A stretch of 64,000 nt of DNA from an uncultured delta proteobacterium (lineage in GTDB: Bacteria > Desulfobacterota > Desulfobulbia > Desulfobulbales > Desulfocapsaceae), in contig CAIUQR010000088.1 in the NCBI GenBank assembly GCA_903901335.1, forward strand, positions 1 through 64,000, read 5' to 3'. The notes under the pieces were generated by a model that ran no database searches, had not been told where the DNA came from, and was given only the letters and a program-made list of their open reading frames with translations. Positions within the stretch are counted from its first letter, which is position 1, and each line of letters starts with the position of its first letter. The translations under genes and the position numbers were made by a program. Positions 34,190-43,325 of this stretch are shown here, piece after piece.

Positions 34190-35548
34190 ATGATTGGGAA
34201 GATGAAAATGATACGGCAGGTATTCCTGACCCATGTACTGGCAATGTTCGTCTGGATATCATTCTGCGAGGCTGCCTGGGCGGCAATGGAGGATCCCCTT
34301 GATGTTCAACCGGAGGTCTTCTGGAACAATATCAGGACATCCCAGGAACTGGCCGATTTTTTTGAAAAACGTTCAAATCCAAAGACGGGACTGTCCCTCA
34401 GTTTTTTTGGCGATGAACGGCCTGTTGCGTTGAACGGCACCCAGATTTACGATACCGGTCTGCGTCTGCTTGCCGACAGTGCCTTCTCCCAGCAGATCAT
34501 CGAAACATTTGCCCGGAACAGTTCGTCAAGGGCCACCCGCAATACCCCGCAGACGGTAAAAACCGGCAGTGTCTCCAAGGACGGGATTTTTAGCTGGATC
34601 CGCATCGAAGGTTTCGAACAACCGCAATGGTGGAATACCTGGGAGTGGTCTATCAAGACAGGCGAGAATGCCTGGTTTGGAAAGGGGGCCCTCCATTATT
34701 ACCGGCAGACCCGTGATCCCCAGGGCTTACAGCTGGCTGAGGAGAGGGCGGAATTCATCCTGGGGCTGCAGGATCAGGATGGAGGCATTCGAGTCGGGCC
34801 TGAGAATCCGCAGGACAATTTCTGGTGGAACGTCAAATCCACCGAAAATAATGAAAGTGCGCTGAATTTTTTCGATGAGATCTATCTGGCCACCCATGAT
34901 CTTCGCTATAAAGGAGCTGCGGATCGGATATACGAATGGCTGATAGCCACCATGTATAACCGGGAGCAGCATCTCTTTCTGCGGGGGGAGGCCTATAAAC
35001 AGGAGGGCTGGGTTGTAGACGGACTACAGGATTTTTCCGCCGATACAACTACCTGGGCTCCCTTGCATCGTATTCTCGAAGACCCCCGTTTTGGTGAAAC
35101 AAGGCTGGAGCGTCTGGCGGAGATGGAACGGATGCTGGCTGCAACCGTGGCGCTGACCGGCATCGTCAGGGACGACACTCTTAAGGGGATCAGCTATTCA
35201 CCCCGTTCAACGGCGGCCGGGGTGATTTCGGTGGAATGGTCTGCTCAGCTGGCTTTGCGCTATCTGCGTATCTCGTCCGAATATCATGATGAAGGGGCAC
35301 TGGATAAGGCGGTCGAATATTATCGGAAATATACCGACCTTACCCGGCAACTGCAGGGGTACATCCAGACTAACGCCGGAGAAAAGACGATTCCATATGC
35401 GGTGTATGCCGATGGGCGGATCGCCGGCAATGAACCGATGTGGGATGATTCGATCCGTACTGCCCAGGCCTATGCCTCCATCGCAGCGCATCTCTACCTG
35501 GGTTTTGCTCTCAGGCGCTTTGACCCGCTTCTTGATAGAAATATCTGA
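34190..35548 (+). CDS. exported six-hairpin-glycosidase-like protein
   Basis: A 452-residue exported protein. A signal peptide ends at AWAA near residue 32. The body has repeated helix pairs with aromatic motifs (QPQWWNTWEWSIKTGENAW, LHYYRQTRDP, FILGLQDQDGGI, PNNFWWN-like), a pattern of (alpha/alpha)6 barrels in glycoside hydrolases and lyases. Catalytic residues cannot be fixed. It overlaps mtgA operon-style (3-base gap), suggesting a role in envelope glycan handling. An early Met-rich start gives three choices within 15 codons. Confidence 0.65.
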   Translation: MIGKMKMIRQVFLTHVLAMFVWISFCEAAWAAMEDPLDVQPEVFWNNIRTSQELADFFEKRSNPKTGLSLSFFGDERPVALNGTQIYDTGLRLLADSAFSQQIIETFARNSSSRATRNTPQTVKTGSVSKDGIFSWIRIEGFEQPQWWNTWEWSIKTGENAWFGKGALHYYRQTRDPQGLQLAEERAEFILGLQDQDGGIRVGPENPQDNFWWNVKSTENNESALNFFDEIYLATHDLRYKGAADRIYEWLIATMYNREQHLFLRGEAYKQEGWVVDGLQDFSADTTTWAPLHRILEDPRFGETRLERLAEMERMLAATVALTGIVRDDTLKGISYSPRSTAAGVISVEWSAQLALRYLRISSEYHDEGALDKAVEYYRKYTDLTRQLQGYIQTNAGEKTIPYAVYADGRIAGNEPMWDDSIRTAQAYASIAAHLYLGFALRRFDPLLDRNI

Positions 35549-35583
35549 GAGCATCTCTTCCGGCAAACTTGACCTGGAAGAGA

Positions 35584-36507
35584 TCAGGCAATAAGGTCAA
35601 GGCCGCTTGCCATCGATTTGTCCGACAATTCTTTGAGGTGGGCACGTTGGACCGTGGCGACAATGGATTCTATCTTTGCCGCCACCGCCCTGGTGATCAG
35701 ATCAAATTTGACGCCGCAGATGTATTCGGTTCCTTTTTTTCCCCGGATTTTGGAGACATGGCGGATGGTTCCATTGAGACGGGCCGACATCATGCCATTG
35801 ATGATGAATTCGAATGTTCTGACCTCATCGAGCCGGAAAAACTCCTGCTGATGTTTCTTGATTGAAAACGACATGCCGTTGACGCTGATATCGACAATTC
35901 TCGTGGTCACGGAATCCTGTTTTCTTTTTCCCACGACCAGCACCCTCATGTCCATTTCCACCGGCACTTTGGCACGAAACTCCCTGGCTCCGCGGACAAG
36001 CCGCCCGATTACCGGGAAGGAGAACCGGAGGACCGGCAGTTCTCTGACAACGGCCAGATCCTGAAAAAAAGTGCCGAGTTCCACGGCATAGGTGGTGGTA
36101 AATATCCGCAAGAGAATTTTTTGTGTGTTCCGGATGTTCAGATTTCCGATGCCCGGCTCGACCGGAAGAGAGATGATATGGGTCATCCTCTTCAGGTAGT
36201 CGCCCTGGTGGTATTTCGGTTCCATCAGGACTGTTTCACCGTCGACCTCGGTCGGAACAAGATCGGGCAGATCGTCATGGACCCTGCTGAAATAGACCCT
36301 GCTCATCCCGTCGAGTTCGACTTCGACGATCTTCTCGTCGAAAAGCGCAGTCTGGAGGTAGGGAAGAATGTCGATGGATTTGTAGAAAATATCCCCAGTC
36401 TGTAGTGATTCCTCTACAGATTCGCGCGTATATACCATGTCGGGGAAAAACACGGAGAGCTTTTTCTGCACACTTTCAAACAGCGGATGTTTTTCGTCGT
36501 CTTCCAT
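35584..36507 (-). CDS. PilZ-domain c-di-GMP receptor
   Basis: A 307-residue cytoplasmic protein. The C-terminal 110 residues are a PilZ domain: an Arg/Lys-rich entry (VGKRKQDSVTTR) and the DISVNGMSF (D/N-x-S-xx-G) loop that grips cyclic di-GMP. The N-terminal 190 residues are of unknown fold and may pass the signal on. It sits 25 bases behind the ureohydrolase-like gene on the same strand and is probably cotranscribed with it. Confidence 0.85.
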   Translation of the reverse strand: MEDDEKHPLFESVQKKLSVFFPDMVYTRESVEESLQTGDIFYKSIDILPYLQTALFDEKIVEVELDGMSRVYFSRVHDDLPDLVPTEVDGETVLMEPKYHQGDYLKRMTHIISLPVEPGIGNLNIRNTQKILLRIFTTTYAVELGTFFQDLAVVRELPVLRFSFPVIGRLVRGAREFRAKVPVEMDMRVLVVGKRKQDSVTTRIVDISVNGMSFSIKKHQQEFFRLDEVRTFEFIINGMMSARLNGTIRHVSKIRGKKGTEYICGVKFDLITRAVAAKIESIVATVQRAHLKELSDKSMASGLDLIA

Positions 36508-36532
36508 ATGTGCTGAGGAGGTTGTCTGAAAT

Positions 36533-37459
36533 TTACCGTGAGAAGATCATGCTGAGGATGCGGTAAATGAGCTTGGCTGCAAGATAATCAGGCGCCGTAT
36601 TCCCGTGCCTCGGAAGCAGTCCCACAATATCCATGCCGACGATTTTTTTCTCAAGCGCCACCTGTCCGATCAGGCGGGTGAGCATATACCAGTCGATTCC
36701 TCCCGGTTCCGGCTTATCGACGGACGGCATTGAAGAAGGATCGAGGACATTCAGATCAATGGTGATATAGACCCGATCAGTCAGGATATCCAGCGCGTCG
36801 TTGGCGGCATTAATCCCGTGGCGGAACAGATCGCGGGCAAAGACAAGGCGGTCGGGGTCGGTATGAGCGCGCTCCGATTTTTCCATTCCGCGGATGCCGA
36901 TCTGAACGGAGGGGCAAAGCTTGTTCACCTCGGTCATCACACTTATCGGGGTGAACGCCTCCTTGCCTGAAGCCATCAGGTTCGCATGAGCGTCCAGTTG
37001 CAGGACACTCAGATTCCGGTAGCGGTCGAGGGCTCCCTGGACCAGACCAAGGGTGATCATCCTGCTGCCGCTTAAGCCCACCACGGTTTTTTCATCCCGG
37101 AAGAGGAGCGCGGCCTGTTTCTGGACAGCGGCCACCATATCCGTCGTCGATGCCGGGCATTGCAGCGGTGGCAGGGTGCAGATACCGTGCAGATACACCT
37201 CGCTGTCCGTTTCATGATCATAGAGGAAAAGCGAGGTGGAGGCGTCCAGAATGGCCTGCGGGCCAAGGTCGGACTCCTCGGTGGTCGTACTGTAGGGTAT
37301 CGGTAGAATAACTATTCTGGACTGGTTATATTCCCGGTATTTCACTGGGATATTGGCGAATTGTACTATGTTTGTCAATGTGAGTCTCCGATATCTGGTT
37401 ACTCTTTGGACCGTTTGGACGATCCGTTTCCTTCGCAGATATGTCTTAGAAAAAAACAT
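36533..37459 (-). CDS. ureohydrolase-like protein with altered metal site
   Basis: A 308-residue protein with the arginase/agmatinase fold. The key metal motifs are degenerate: the GGDH motif is GSRM (Arg133 instead of His), DAHxD is DAHAN (158-160, Asp to Asn), the DxD pair is DLN (Asp235, Asn237), and the C-terminal Glu is replaced (MDIVGLLP). The manganese pair should not form properly, so hydrolysis of agmatine or arginine is doubtful. The N-terminal 27 residues are Arg-rich and off-family; a TTG at 37378 may be the true start. A binding or regulatory role with the PilZ protein is an inference. Confidence 0.75.
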   Translation of the reverse strand: MFFSKTYLRRKRIVQTVQRVTRYRRLTLTNIVQFANIPVKYREYNQSRIVILPIPYSTTTEESDLGPQAILDASTSLFLYDHETDSEVYLHGICTLPPLQCPASTTDMVAAVQKQAALLFRDEKTVVGLSGSRMITLGLVQGALDRYRNLSVLQLDAHANLMASGKEAFTPISVMTEVNKLCPSVQIGIRGMEKSERAHTDPDRLVFARDLFRHGINAANDALDILTDRVYITIDLNVLDPSSMPSVDKPEPGGIDWYMLTRLIGQVALEKKIVGMDIVGLLPRHGNTAPDYLAAKLIYRILSMIFSR

Positions 37460-37645
37460 TAGACGTTTAATGCGTTTATCACAAGATGAAAATGCTAAAA
37501 AGGGTGGACCTCTCAGCGAAAAACGAAATCCGTCTGTCTGAATTTTTCCAGTTATGGTACATTGAAAGACTTCTAACTAAGAATAGGCCAGACGCGGAAT
37601 AACAGGCATCAGCGACTTTGGACGATAGTTTTAAACAGGTGAAAC

Positions 37646-38932
37646 ATGCATTCTTTGACACTTCAACCCATTGCCAAGGTGGATGGGCTTATCAATCTTC
37701 CCGGCTCCAAGAGCGTCTCCAACCGGGTCCTGCTGCTGGCGGCCCTGGCGGAGGGGACAACCGTTGTGACCAACCTGCTGGATTCGGATGATGTCAGGCA
37801 TATGCTGGCGGCCCTGGATGCCCTGGGTGTTTGTTGCCATCTGAGCGATGATAAAACAATATGCAATATCAACGGATTGAGCGGGCCGTTCGGGAGGAGC
37901 CGGGAGCCGGAACTCTATCTCGGCAATGCCGGGACCGCGATGCGGCCGCTGTGTGCGGCCCTTTGTCTTGGCAAAGGCGAGTATATTCTGACGGGAGAGC
38001 CGCGCATGGAGGAGCGGCCGATAGGCGATCTGGTCGATGCCCTCAGGCAGGCAGGCGCCCATATCGACTATCTGAAAAGAGACGGATATCCACCGCTACA
38101 GATCAAGGCTGATGGCCTTGCCGGTGGCAGGATTACCATCGATGGTCGTGTCTCCAGCCAGTTTCTGACTGCTTTTCTGATGGCCTCTCCTCTGGCTGAA
38201 GCGGATTGTTCCGTGTCGATCACAGGAGATCTGGTCTCCAAACCCTATATCGATATTACGTTGAAGATCATGGCCGCCTTTGGTGTGCAGGTGGAAAATC
38301 GGGACTTCAAAACCTTTCATGTCAAGGGCGGTCAACGCTACCGGAGTCCGGGGAACTTCCTCGTTGAAGGGGACGCCTCCTCGGCGTCCTATTTCCTGGC
38401 CGCGGCGGCGATCAAAGGGGGAAAGGTGCGGGTCAACGGGGTCGGCCGCGGTTCTCTGCAGGGGGATGTGCAGTTTGCCCATGTCCTTGAGGCGATGGGG
38501 GCGAACATCACCTGGGGAGAGGGATATATTGAGGCCCAGCGGGGGGATCTACACGGGGTGGATATGGATATGAACCATATCCCGGATGCGGCGATGACCA
38601 TTGCCACGACTGCTTTATTTGCGAAAGGGACCACCACCATCCGTAATGTCCGGAATTGGAGGGTGAAGGAGACGGACCGGCTGGCCGCAATGGCCACCGA
38701 ACTGCGCAAGGTCGGGGCCGTGGTCGTGGAGGGGGAGGACTTTATCGAGATAAGCCCGCCCGACAGACTCACCTCGGCGGTTATCGATACCTATAACGAC
38801 CATCGCATGGCCATGTGTTTTTCCCTGGCGGCCCTGGGCGATGTCCCGGTCACCATCAATGATCCGGGATGTACCTCAAAAACATTCCCGGATTATTTCG
38901 AACAGTTCGGAAAGCTGGCCGTGGAAGGGTAA
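37646..38932 (+). CDS. aroA: 3-phosphoshikimate 1-carboxyvinyltransferase
   Basis: A 428-residue EPSP synthase of standard length. The substrate-binding motifs [10 protein letters not shown] (19-28) and [11 protein letters not shown] (near 94) are complete, as are the second-domain [11 protein letters not shown] and RVKETDRL motifs. It joins phosphoenolpyruvate to shikimate 3-phosphate in aromatic amino acid synthesis, in the cytoplasm. The upstream ATG has AGGTGAAAC before it. It converges with cimA, 17 bases apart. Confidence 0.97.
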   Translation: MHSLTLQPIAKVDGLINLPGSKSVSNRVLLLAALAEGTTVVTNLLDSDDVRHMLAALDALGVCCHLSDDKTICNINGLSGPFGRSREPELYLGNAGTAMRPLCAALCLGKGEYILTGEPRMEERPIGDLVDALRQAGAHIDYLKRDGYPPLQIKADGLAGGRITIDGRVSSQFLTAFLMASPLAEADCSVSITGDLVSKPYIDITLKIMAAFGVQVENRDFKTFHVKGGQRYRSPGNFLVEGDASSASYFLAAAAIKGGKVRVNGVGRGSLQGDVQFAHVLEAMGANITWGEGYIEAQRGDLHGVDMDMNHIPDAAMTIATTALFAKGTTTIRNVRNWRVKETDRLAAMATELRKVGAVVVEGEDFIEISPPDRLTSAVIDTYNDHRMAMCFSLAALGDVPVTINDPGCTSKTFPDYFEQFGKLAVEG

Positions 38933-38949
38933 CCGCCTGATAGAGTCTC

Positions 38950-40560
38950 TCAGATCTCCGGTGGCTGCTTTTTCCTGTCGTCCTCTTTCATCAGCTTGTA
39001 GTTGATACTGTCCACCATGGCCTGCCAGCTGGCCTCGATGATATTAATCGAAACACCCACAGTGCCCCAGCTGCAGTGTTTATCCTTGCTTTCGATCAGG
39101 ACGCGGACCTTGGCGGCGGTGCCGCGCTGGCCGGAGAGAACCCGGACCTTATAGTCAGAGAGTTCCATCTCATCGAGACAGGGATAAAACCTGACCAAGG
39201 CCTTACGCAAGGCCCGGTCGAGGGCGTTGACCGGACCGTCACCCATGGCAGCGGTATGGACCTCATCGCCACCGACGGACAGACGGATAGTCGCCTCCGT
39301 CAGTGGTGGTTTGTCCATGCGATATTTATTACTCATCACCCGGAACCCCTCCAGCTTGAAATAACTCCGCTGCATACCGAGCGCCCGGCGCATCAGCAGC
39401 TCAAAGCTGGCCTCCGCCCCTTCGTACTGGTAACCCTGATTTTCCAATTCCTTCAGTTCGTTGATGATCGAGGCCAGAACAGGATCACCGACATCCAGCT
39501 TCAGGCCCCATTTTCTGGCCTTGTGCAGGACATTGGAGCGTCCGGACTGGTCCGAGATCAACACCCGGCGGATGTTGCCGACCTTTTCCGGCTCGATATG
39601 CTCATAGGTCAACGGGTTACGCTGGACGGCACTGACATGGATGCCGCCCTTATGGGCAAAGGCCGACTCGCCCACATAGGGCTGGAACCGGTTATGCTGA
39701 AGGTTGGCCAGCTCATCGACCAGGCGGGAAGTACCGTACAGCCGGTCGATGTGTTTCCGGACCTCACAGTCGAGTCCCATTTTGAAGACCAGAGCCGGGA
39801 TGATAGAGGTGAGATTGGCGTTCCCGCAACGTTCGCCGTAGCCGTTGATGGTACCCTGAACATGGTCTACACCAAGGGATACAGCCAGCAAAGAATTGGC
39901 CACGGCGGTTTCGGAATCGTTGTGAGCATGGATACCGAGCTTGATCTGATGGTCATTAATTTTGATATGCCGCCGGACATCCTCGATGATGGGCTGGATC
40001 TCGCTTGGCAGGGTGCCGCCGTTGGTGTCACAGAGAATTATCGTGTCCGCACCTCCCTTGACCGCCCGGTCCAGGGTCGCCAGGGCGTATTCCCGGCTGT
40101 TTTTATAGCCGTCAAAGAAATGCTCGGCATCATAGAAGAGATGTTGGACGCTTCTCCGGAGGTAGCTCAGGGTATCCTGAATAATCAGAAGATTTTCATC
40201 GAGAGCGATATGCAGGGCATCGCGAACATGGATGTCCCAGCTCTTCCCGAAGATGGTGATCACCGGGGTTTTGGCATCGAGGAGGGCCTGCAGGTTCGGG
40301 TCTTTTGAGGGTGGATTCTGAAAATGCCTGGTCGAACCGAAGGCGGCAAGCCTGGCATGCTTGAGCTGGACATTCTGCATTTGTTTGAAGTAGTCGACAG
40401 ATACCGGGTTTGATCCCGGCCAGCCGCCTTCAATAAAGTCTATCCCGAGTTTGTCCAGAGTGTGGGTAATCCTGACCTTGTCTTCCGCAGACAGGTTGAA
40501 GTTTTCAGACTGGGTTCCGTCCCGCAGTGTTGTATCGTAAATTTCAATAGTTCGACCCAT
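38950..40560 (-). CDS. cimA: (R)-citramalate synthase CimA
   Basis: A 536-residue enzyme of the isopropylmalate/homocitrate synthase family. The catalytic TIM barrel opens with YDTTLRDGTQ; the metal ligands include GIHAHND and the GTINGYGERCGN loop. A C-terminal regulatory domain (LeuA_dimer, from about residue 400) is present. It condenses pyruvate and acetyl-CoA to citramalate, the threonine-free route to isoleucine, common in anaerobes. The start at 40560 follows GAGGAAAC; a longer frame adds 14 non-family residues. Confidence 0.93.
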   Translation of the reverse strand: MGRTIEIYDTTLRDGTQSENFNLSAEDKVRITHTLDKLGIDFIEGGWPGSNPVSVDYFKQMQNVQLKHARLAAFGSTRHFQNPPSKDPNLQALLDAKTPVITIFGKSWDIHVRDALHIALDENLLIIQDTLSYLRRSVQHLFYDAEHFFDGYKNSREYALATLDRAVKGGADTIILCDTNGGTLPSEIQPIIEDVRRHIKINDHQIKLGIHAHNDSETAVANSLLAVSLGVDHVQGTINGYGERCGNANLTSIIPALVFKMGLDCEVRKHIDRLYGTSRLVDELANLQHNRFQPYVGESAFAHKGGIHVSAVQRNPLTYEHIEPEKVGNIRRVLISDQSGRSNVLHKARKWGLKLDVGDPVLASIINELKELENQGYQYEGAEASFELLMRRALGMQRSYFKLEGFRVMSNKYRMDKPPLTEATIRLSVGGDEVHTAAMGDGPVNALDRALRKALVRFYPCLDEMELSDYKVRVLSGQRGTAAKVRVLIESKDKHCSWGTVGVSINIIEASWQAMVDSINYKLMKEDDRKKQPPEI

Positions 40561-40692
40561 AGTTTCCTCAGTATGTGGATGTTGGGGGTGTCCTGTAACC
40601 ACCCTCCATCGTGCCGGGCTCTCTCCCGGCCTGTCCTTTTCTGTCAGGTTGAAAGGTTAATACTAAGGGAAATTTTATAAAAAGCAAATATT

Positions 40693-41691
40693 TTATCTCA
40701 ATGCACAGTCCTGTGGCGGGGTGCTGAACGAAACGGCAGTTCGGATCAGACGCAGTAAAAACAGGGCCCAGGCCAGGCCTGCAGGGGTCAGGGCAAGCAG
40801 CCATGACCAGCCTTCGAAACAGTAGGAGCGGAGTCCGGTGAAAAAGGCCCAGAGGCCGGGGCAAAGGAGCAGCAGCAGGAGACAGAGCCGCAATTCAAAG
40901 AATGGAGGGCGGGGTTGAGGTCTGCCGTGCTGCCGGAAGTATTCCCGCTGTTCCGGGATCTTCAGGACCCAAAAATAGATGCTATGAATCAGCGCCCATT
41001 CACTGAAAAGGGTGAAGATGACATCCGAGAGCCAGTGTGAGGCCGACATCATCCGGGCGATTCCCATGGCCACGGTGAAGAGGACGGAGAGAGCCAGGCC
41101 GCTCCAGCCGATCCAGCGCTTTTTTTCTTCCAGGGACGCCAGCAGGACGTAGGCGAAGATGATGGCAATCGATGCGGTGGCCGTATGACCGCTGGGGAAA
41201 CTTCCGGTGTACGAACCATGGGTAAAAAAATGCGGGCCGGTCTGATACCACTCGGAAAAGGGCATTTTTCCCTCAAAAACCGAATTGGGTCTGGCCCTGC
41301 CTACAACCTGTTTGACGGTATGGGTAAAGAGGAGGGCACAGGAAAAGGCACTCATCAGGGTGAACCCGAGAAGGGGACGAAACGAGGCCAGGAAGGTGGG
41401 GAACCAGGCGTTCGGCAAGCGGTGATTGTATTTCCATAGCCAGGAAGGTATATAGAGGAGAAGGGCGATAACCAAGGGCGGATAAACGAGATCGCCAGCC
41501 CCGGGAAGGCGGGCCCGATCGAAGACGGATCTGTTCATGAACTCTGCAAACCCATTTATCTTATGCGTTGAGAGGGAGAGCGTCCACTGATAATCGTGAG
41601 GGGTCAGGACTGCCAGGACGACGATTCCGGCACAGAGAACCGCCAAAAGAAAGAGGCGTTCCGGGTGGTCTTTCAGGGGGGATGGATGCAT
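40693..41691 (-). CDS. PAP2-family membrane phosphatase
   Basis: A 332-residue membrane protein with the three phosphatase motifs: KQVVGRARP, PSGH in SGSFPSGHTA-like sequence, and the RxxxxxHxxxD motif as ARMMSASHWLSD. Six or more membrane helices. The family removes phosphate from lipid carriers such as undecaprenyl pyrophosphate or from phosphatidic acid; the substrate is open. The start at 41691 gives a Met with an immediate membrane segment; the ribosome site is weak. Confidence 0.85.
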   Translation of the reverse strand: MHPSPLKDHPERLFLLAVLCAGIVVLAVLTPHDYQWTLSLSTHKINGFAEFMNRSVFDRARLPGAGDLVYPPLVIALLLYIPSWLWKYNHRLPNAWFPTFLASFRPLLGFTLMSAFSCALLFTHTVKQVVGRARPNSVFEGKMPFSEWYQTGPHFFTHGSYTGSFPSGHTATASIAIIFAYVLLASLEEKKRWIGWSGLALSVLFTVAMGIARMMSASHWLSDVIFTLFSEWALIHSIYFWVLKIPEQREYFRQHGRPQPRPPFFELRLCLLLLLLCPGLWAFFTGLRSYCFEGWSWLLALTPAGLAWALFLLRLIRTAVSFSTPPQDCALR

Positions 41692-41856
41692 TGTTCTTTG
41701 GAGGTTTATCTTATTTGCGGTAGGAGATCTTAAAAACGCCTTGGATTGCAGGCACCGTTCCGGCAGTACCCGAGTGTCACAACATACTACAAGAACATTC
41801 TGAAGAAAATATAAAGGTGCACTGCCCGTAAAAAGGGATGGGGAAAAAATTCCGAC

Positions 41857-42732
41857 ATGTCGCAAAAAGAATGGTTGGTACAATCGATTACGGAAATCAT
41901 AGGGGCTTCACCTGAAAATTCGCTTCGTCTGCAACCTGATGAGGCGGCCTTCGGCCCGCCGCTCGTCGGTTTTTCGAAAGGAGATGATCCTCTGTATGAT
42001 TTTCTTAAGAAGGATATCGGTGCCTTTTACTGTCATCCCGCGCAGATCTTTGCCGTCGCCTTTCCGCAGAAGGTGGTGACGGGTGCAGAGCTCGCAGTCA
42101 TCTGCTGGATTCTGCCGCAGACTGAAGCGACGAAACGGGAGCACCGGCAGCAGGATCGGTTCCCTTCGGAGAGATGGACCCGCGCCCGCCTGTTCGGTGA
42201 GCAGTTCAATAATCATATCCGCAAGAGCGTGGTCGAGCTGCTGCGGCGCAATGGTCATGCGGCTGTGGCCCCGGTTCTGTCGCCGCTGTGGGAGCGCAGG
42301 ATCTCGGATACGTACGGGTTTGCGTCGACCTGGTCCGAGCGCCATACCGCCTTTATCAGCGGTCTCGGGACCTTCGGGCTCTCCGATGGCCTGATCACCC
42401 CGGTCGGAAAGGCAGTCAGGATCGGTTCGGTCATTGCCGAAATCGACATTGAGCCTACTCCCCGCACCTCTCTCTCACATACCGGGAATTGCCTTTTTTT
42501 CAGCAGCGGCAAATGTATGAAATGCGCAGAAAGATGTCCGGCCGGTGCTATCTCGGCCAAAGGACACGATAAAGAACGGTGTAAAAAATACATCCGGGAA
42601 ATTGCGAGTCCATATGCCCAGAAGAAATTCGATTTAAAGGCAAACAGCTGCGGCCTTTGTCAGACGAATGTCCCCTGCGAATCGAGGGTGCCGGTGCGGA
42701 AAAAGGCTGCAGATACAGAGGAGAGAGAATGA
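41857..42732 (+). CDS. QueG-like dicluster ferredoxin protein
   Basis: A 291-residue cytoplasmic protein related to the C-terminal part of epoxyqueuosine reductase. The motif WSERHTAFISGLGTFGLSDG and the cluster cysteines KCMKCAERCPAGAI and SCGLCQTNVPCES can hold two [4Fe-4S] clusters (eight Cys between 212 and 274). The cobalamin-binding half of true QueG is not evident, so the role is likely electron transfer or corrinoid protein reactivation. The next gene overlaps its stop by four bases. Confidence 0.75.
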   Translation: MSQKEWLVQSITEIIGASPENSLRLQPDEAAFGPPLVGFSKGDDPLYDFLKKDIGAFYCHPAQIFAVAFPQKVVTGAELAVICWILPQTEATKREHRQQDRFPSERWTRARLFGEQFNNHIRKSVVELLRRNGHAAVAPVLSPLWERRISDTYGFASTWSERHTAFISGLGTFGLSDGLITPVGKAVRIGSVIAEIDIEPTPRTSLSHTGNCLFFSSGKCMKCAERCPAGAISAKGHDKERCKKYIREIASPYAQKKFDLKANSCGLCQTNVPCESRVPVRKKAADTEERE

Positions 42733-43325
42733 TATATCAAGTTGACGAAAGGCTTTTCGCCGAGCTGGCGGCGCTTTCTCCTGCCGAGGTCTGCAGACGG
42801 GCAATATGCGGCTATGATCAGGCAGCAAGGGCATATACCCTCTCTGTCTGGGGTGATGAATATACGGTCTTTCTTGATAAGCACAGGATTGAGTGCCGAC
42901 GTGGAGACGGTCCGGGCCCGCATACCTATTTCAGTGTCTTTCTGATTCATCACCTGCTGAGGGTACCGGAAACCGGACTCGCAAATGACTGGATCTCGGA
43001 AAAGGACATCCCCGGCGGCGCCACATTTTTCCGTGGTCCGCACGAGATCCCGACGCAGATGATATCCGACCGTTATGGAAATGCTGTCGATGCCTTCAGA
43101 AGGAGATGTGAACAACTGGGCGGGCGGCCGCTGCCGATGGCCGATGCGGCTGCCTCTTTTTTGATCACCCCGCGGACGCCGGTAGCCGTCTTGTACTGGC
43201 AGGGCGATGAGGACTTCCCGCCGGAGGCGAAGATCCTCTATGACCGGTCTCTGGCTGGATATTTCGCTCTGGACGTGATCTATGCGCTGGCTGTGGATAT
43301 CTGTTCACGGTTGTCGAACGGATGA
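42729..43325 (+). CDS. DUF3786 protein
   Basis: A 198-residue soluble protein with the DUF3786 marks: a GGATFFRGPHEIP segment, EQLGGRPLPMADA, and a YWQGDEDFPPEAKILYD end. The family is found mainly in anaerobic bacteria and archaea, often next to Fe-S or corrinoid genes; the activity is unknown. The start at 42729 overlaps the QueG-like stop (ATGA), so translation is coupled. Its 3' end overlaps the convergent EFR1 gene by 21 bases. Confidence 0.8.
   Translation: MIYQVDERLFAELAALSPAEVCRRAICGYDQAARAYTLSVWGDEYTVFLDKHRIECRRGDGPGPHTYFSVFLIHHLLRVPETGLANDWISEKDIPGGATFFRGPHEIPTQMISDRYGNAVDAFRRRCEQLGGRPLPMADAAASFLITPRTPVAVLYWQGDEDFPPEAKILYDRSLAGYFALDVIYALAVDICSRLSNG

Noticed and set aside
39076-40308. 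Long open frame of about 410 codons on the plus strand
   Set aside because: It lies opposite the well-supported cimA gene and has no motif of its own; its length follows from the codon pattern of cimA.
41857-42732. Calling the dicluster protein epoxyqueuosine reductase QueG
   Set aside because: The cobalamin-binding part and full length of QueG are not evident, so only the cluster region supports the relation.
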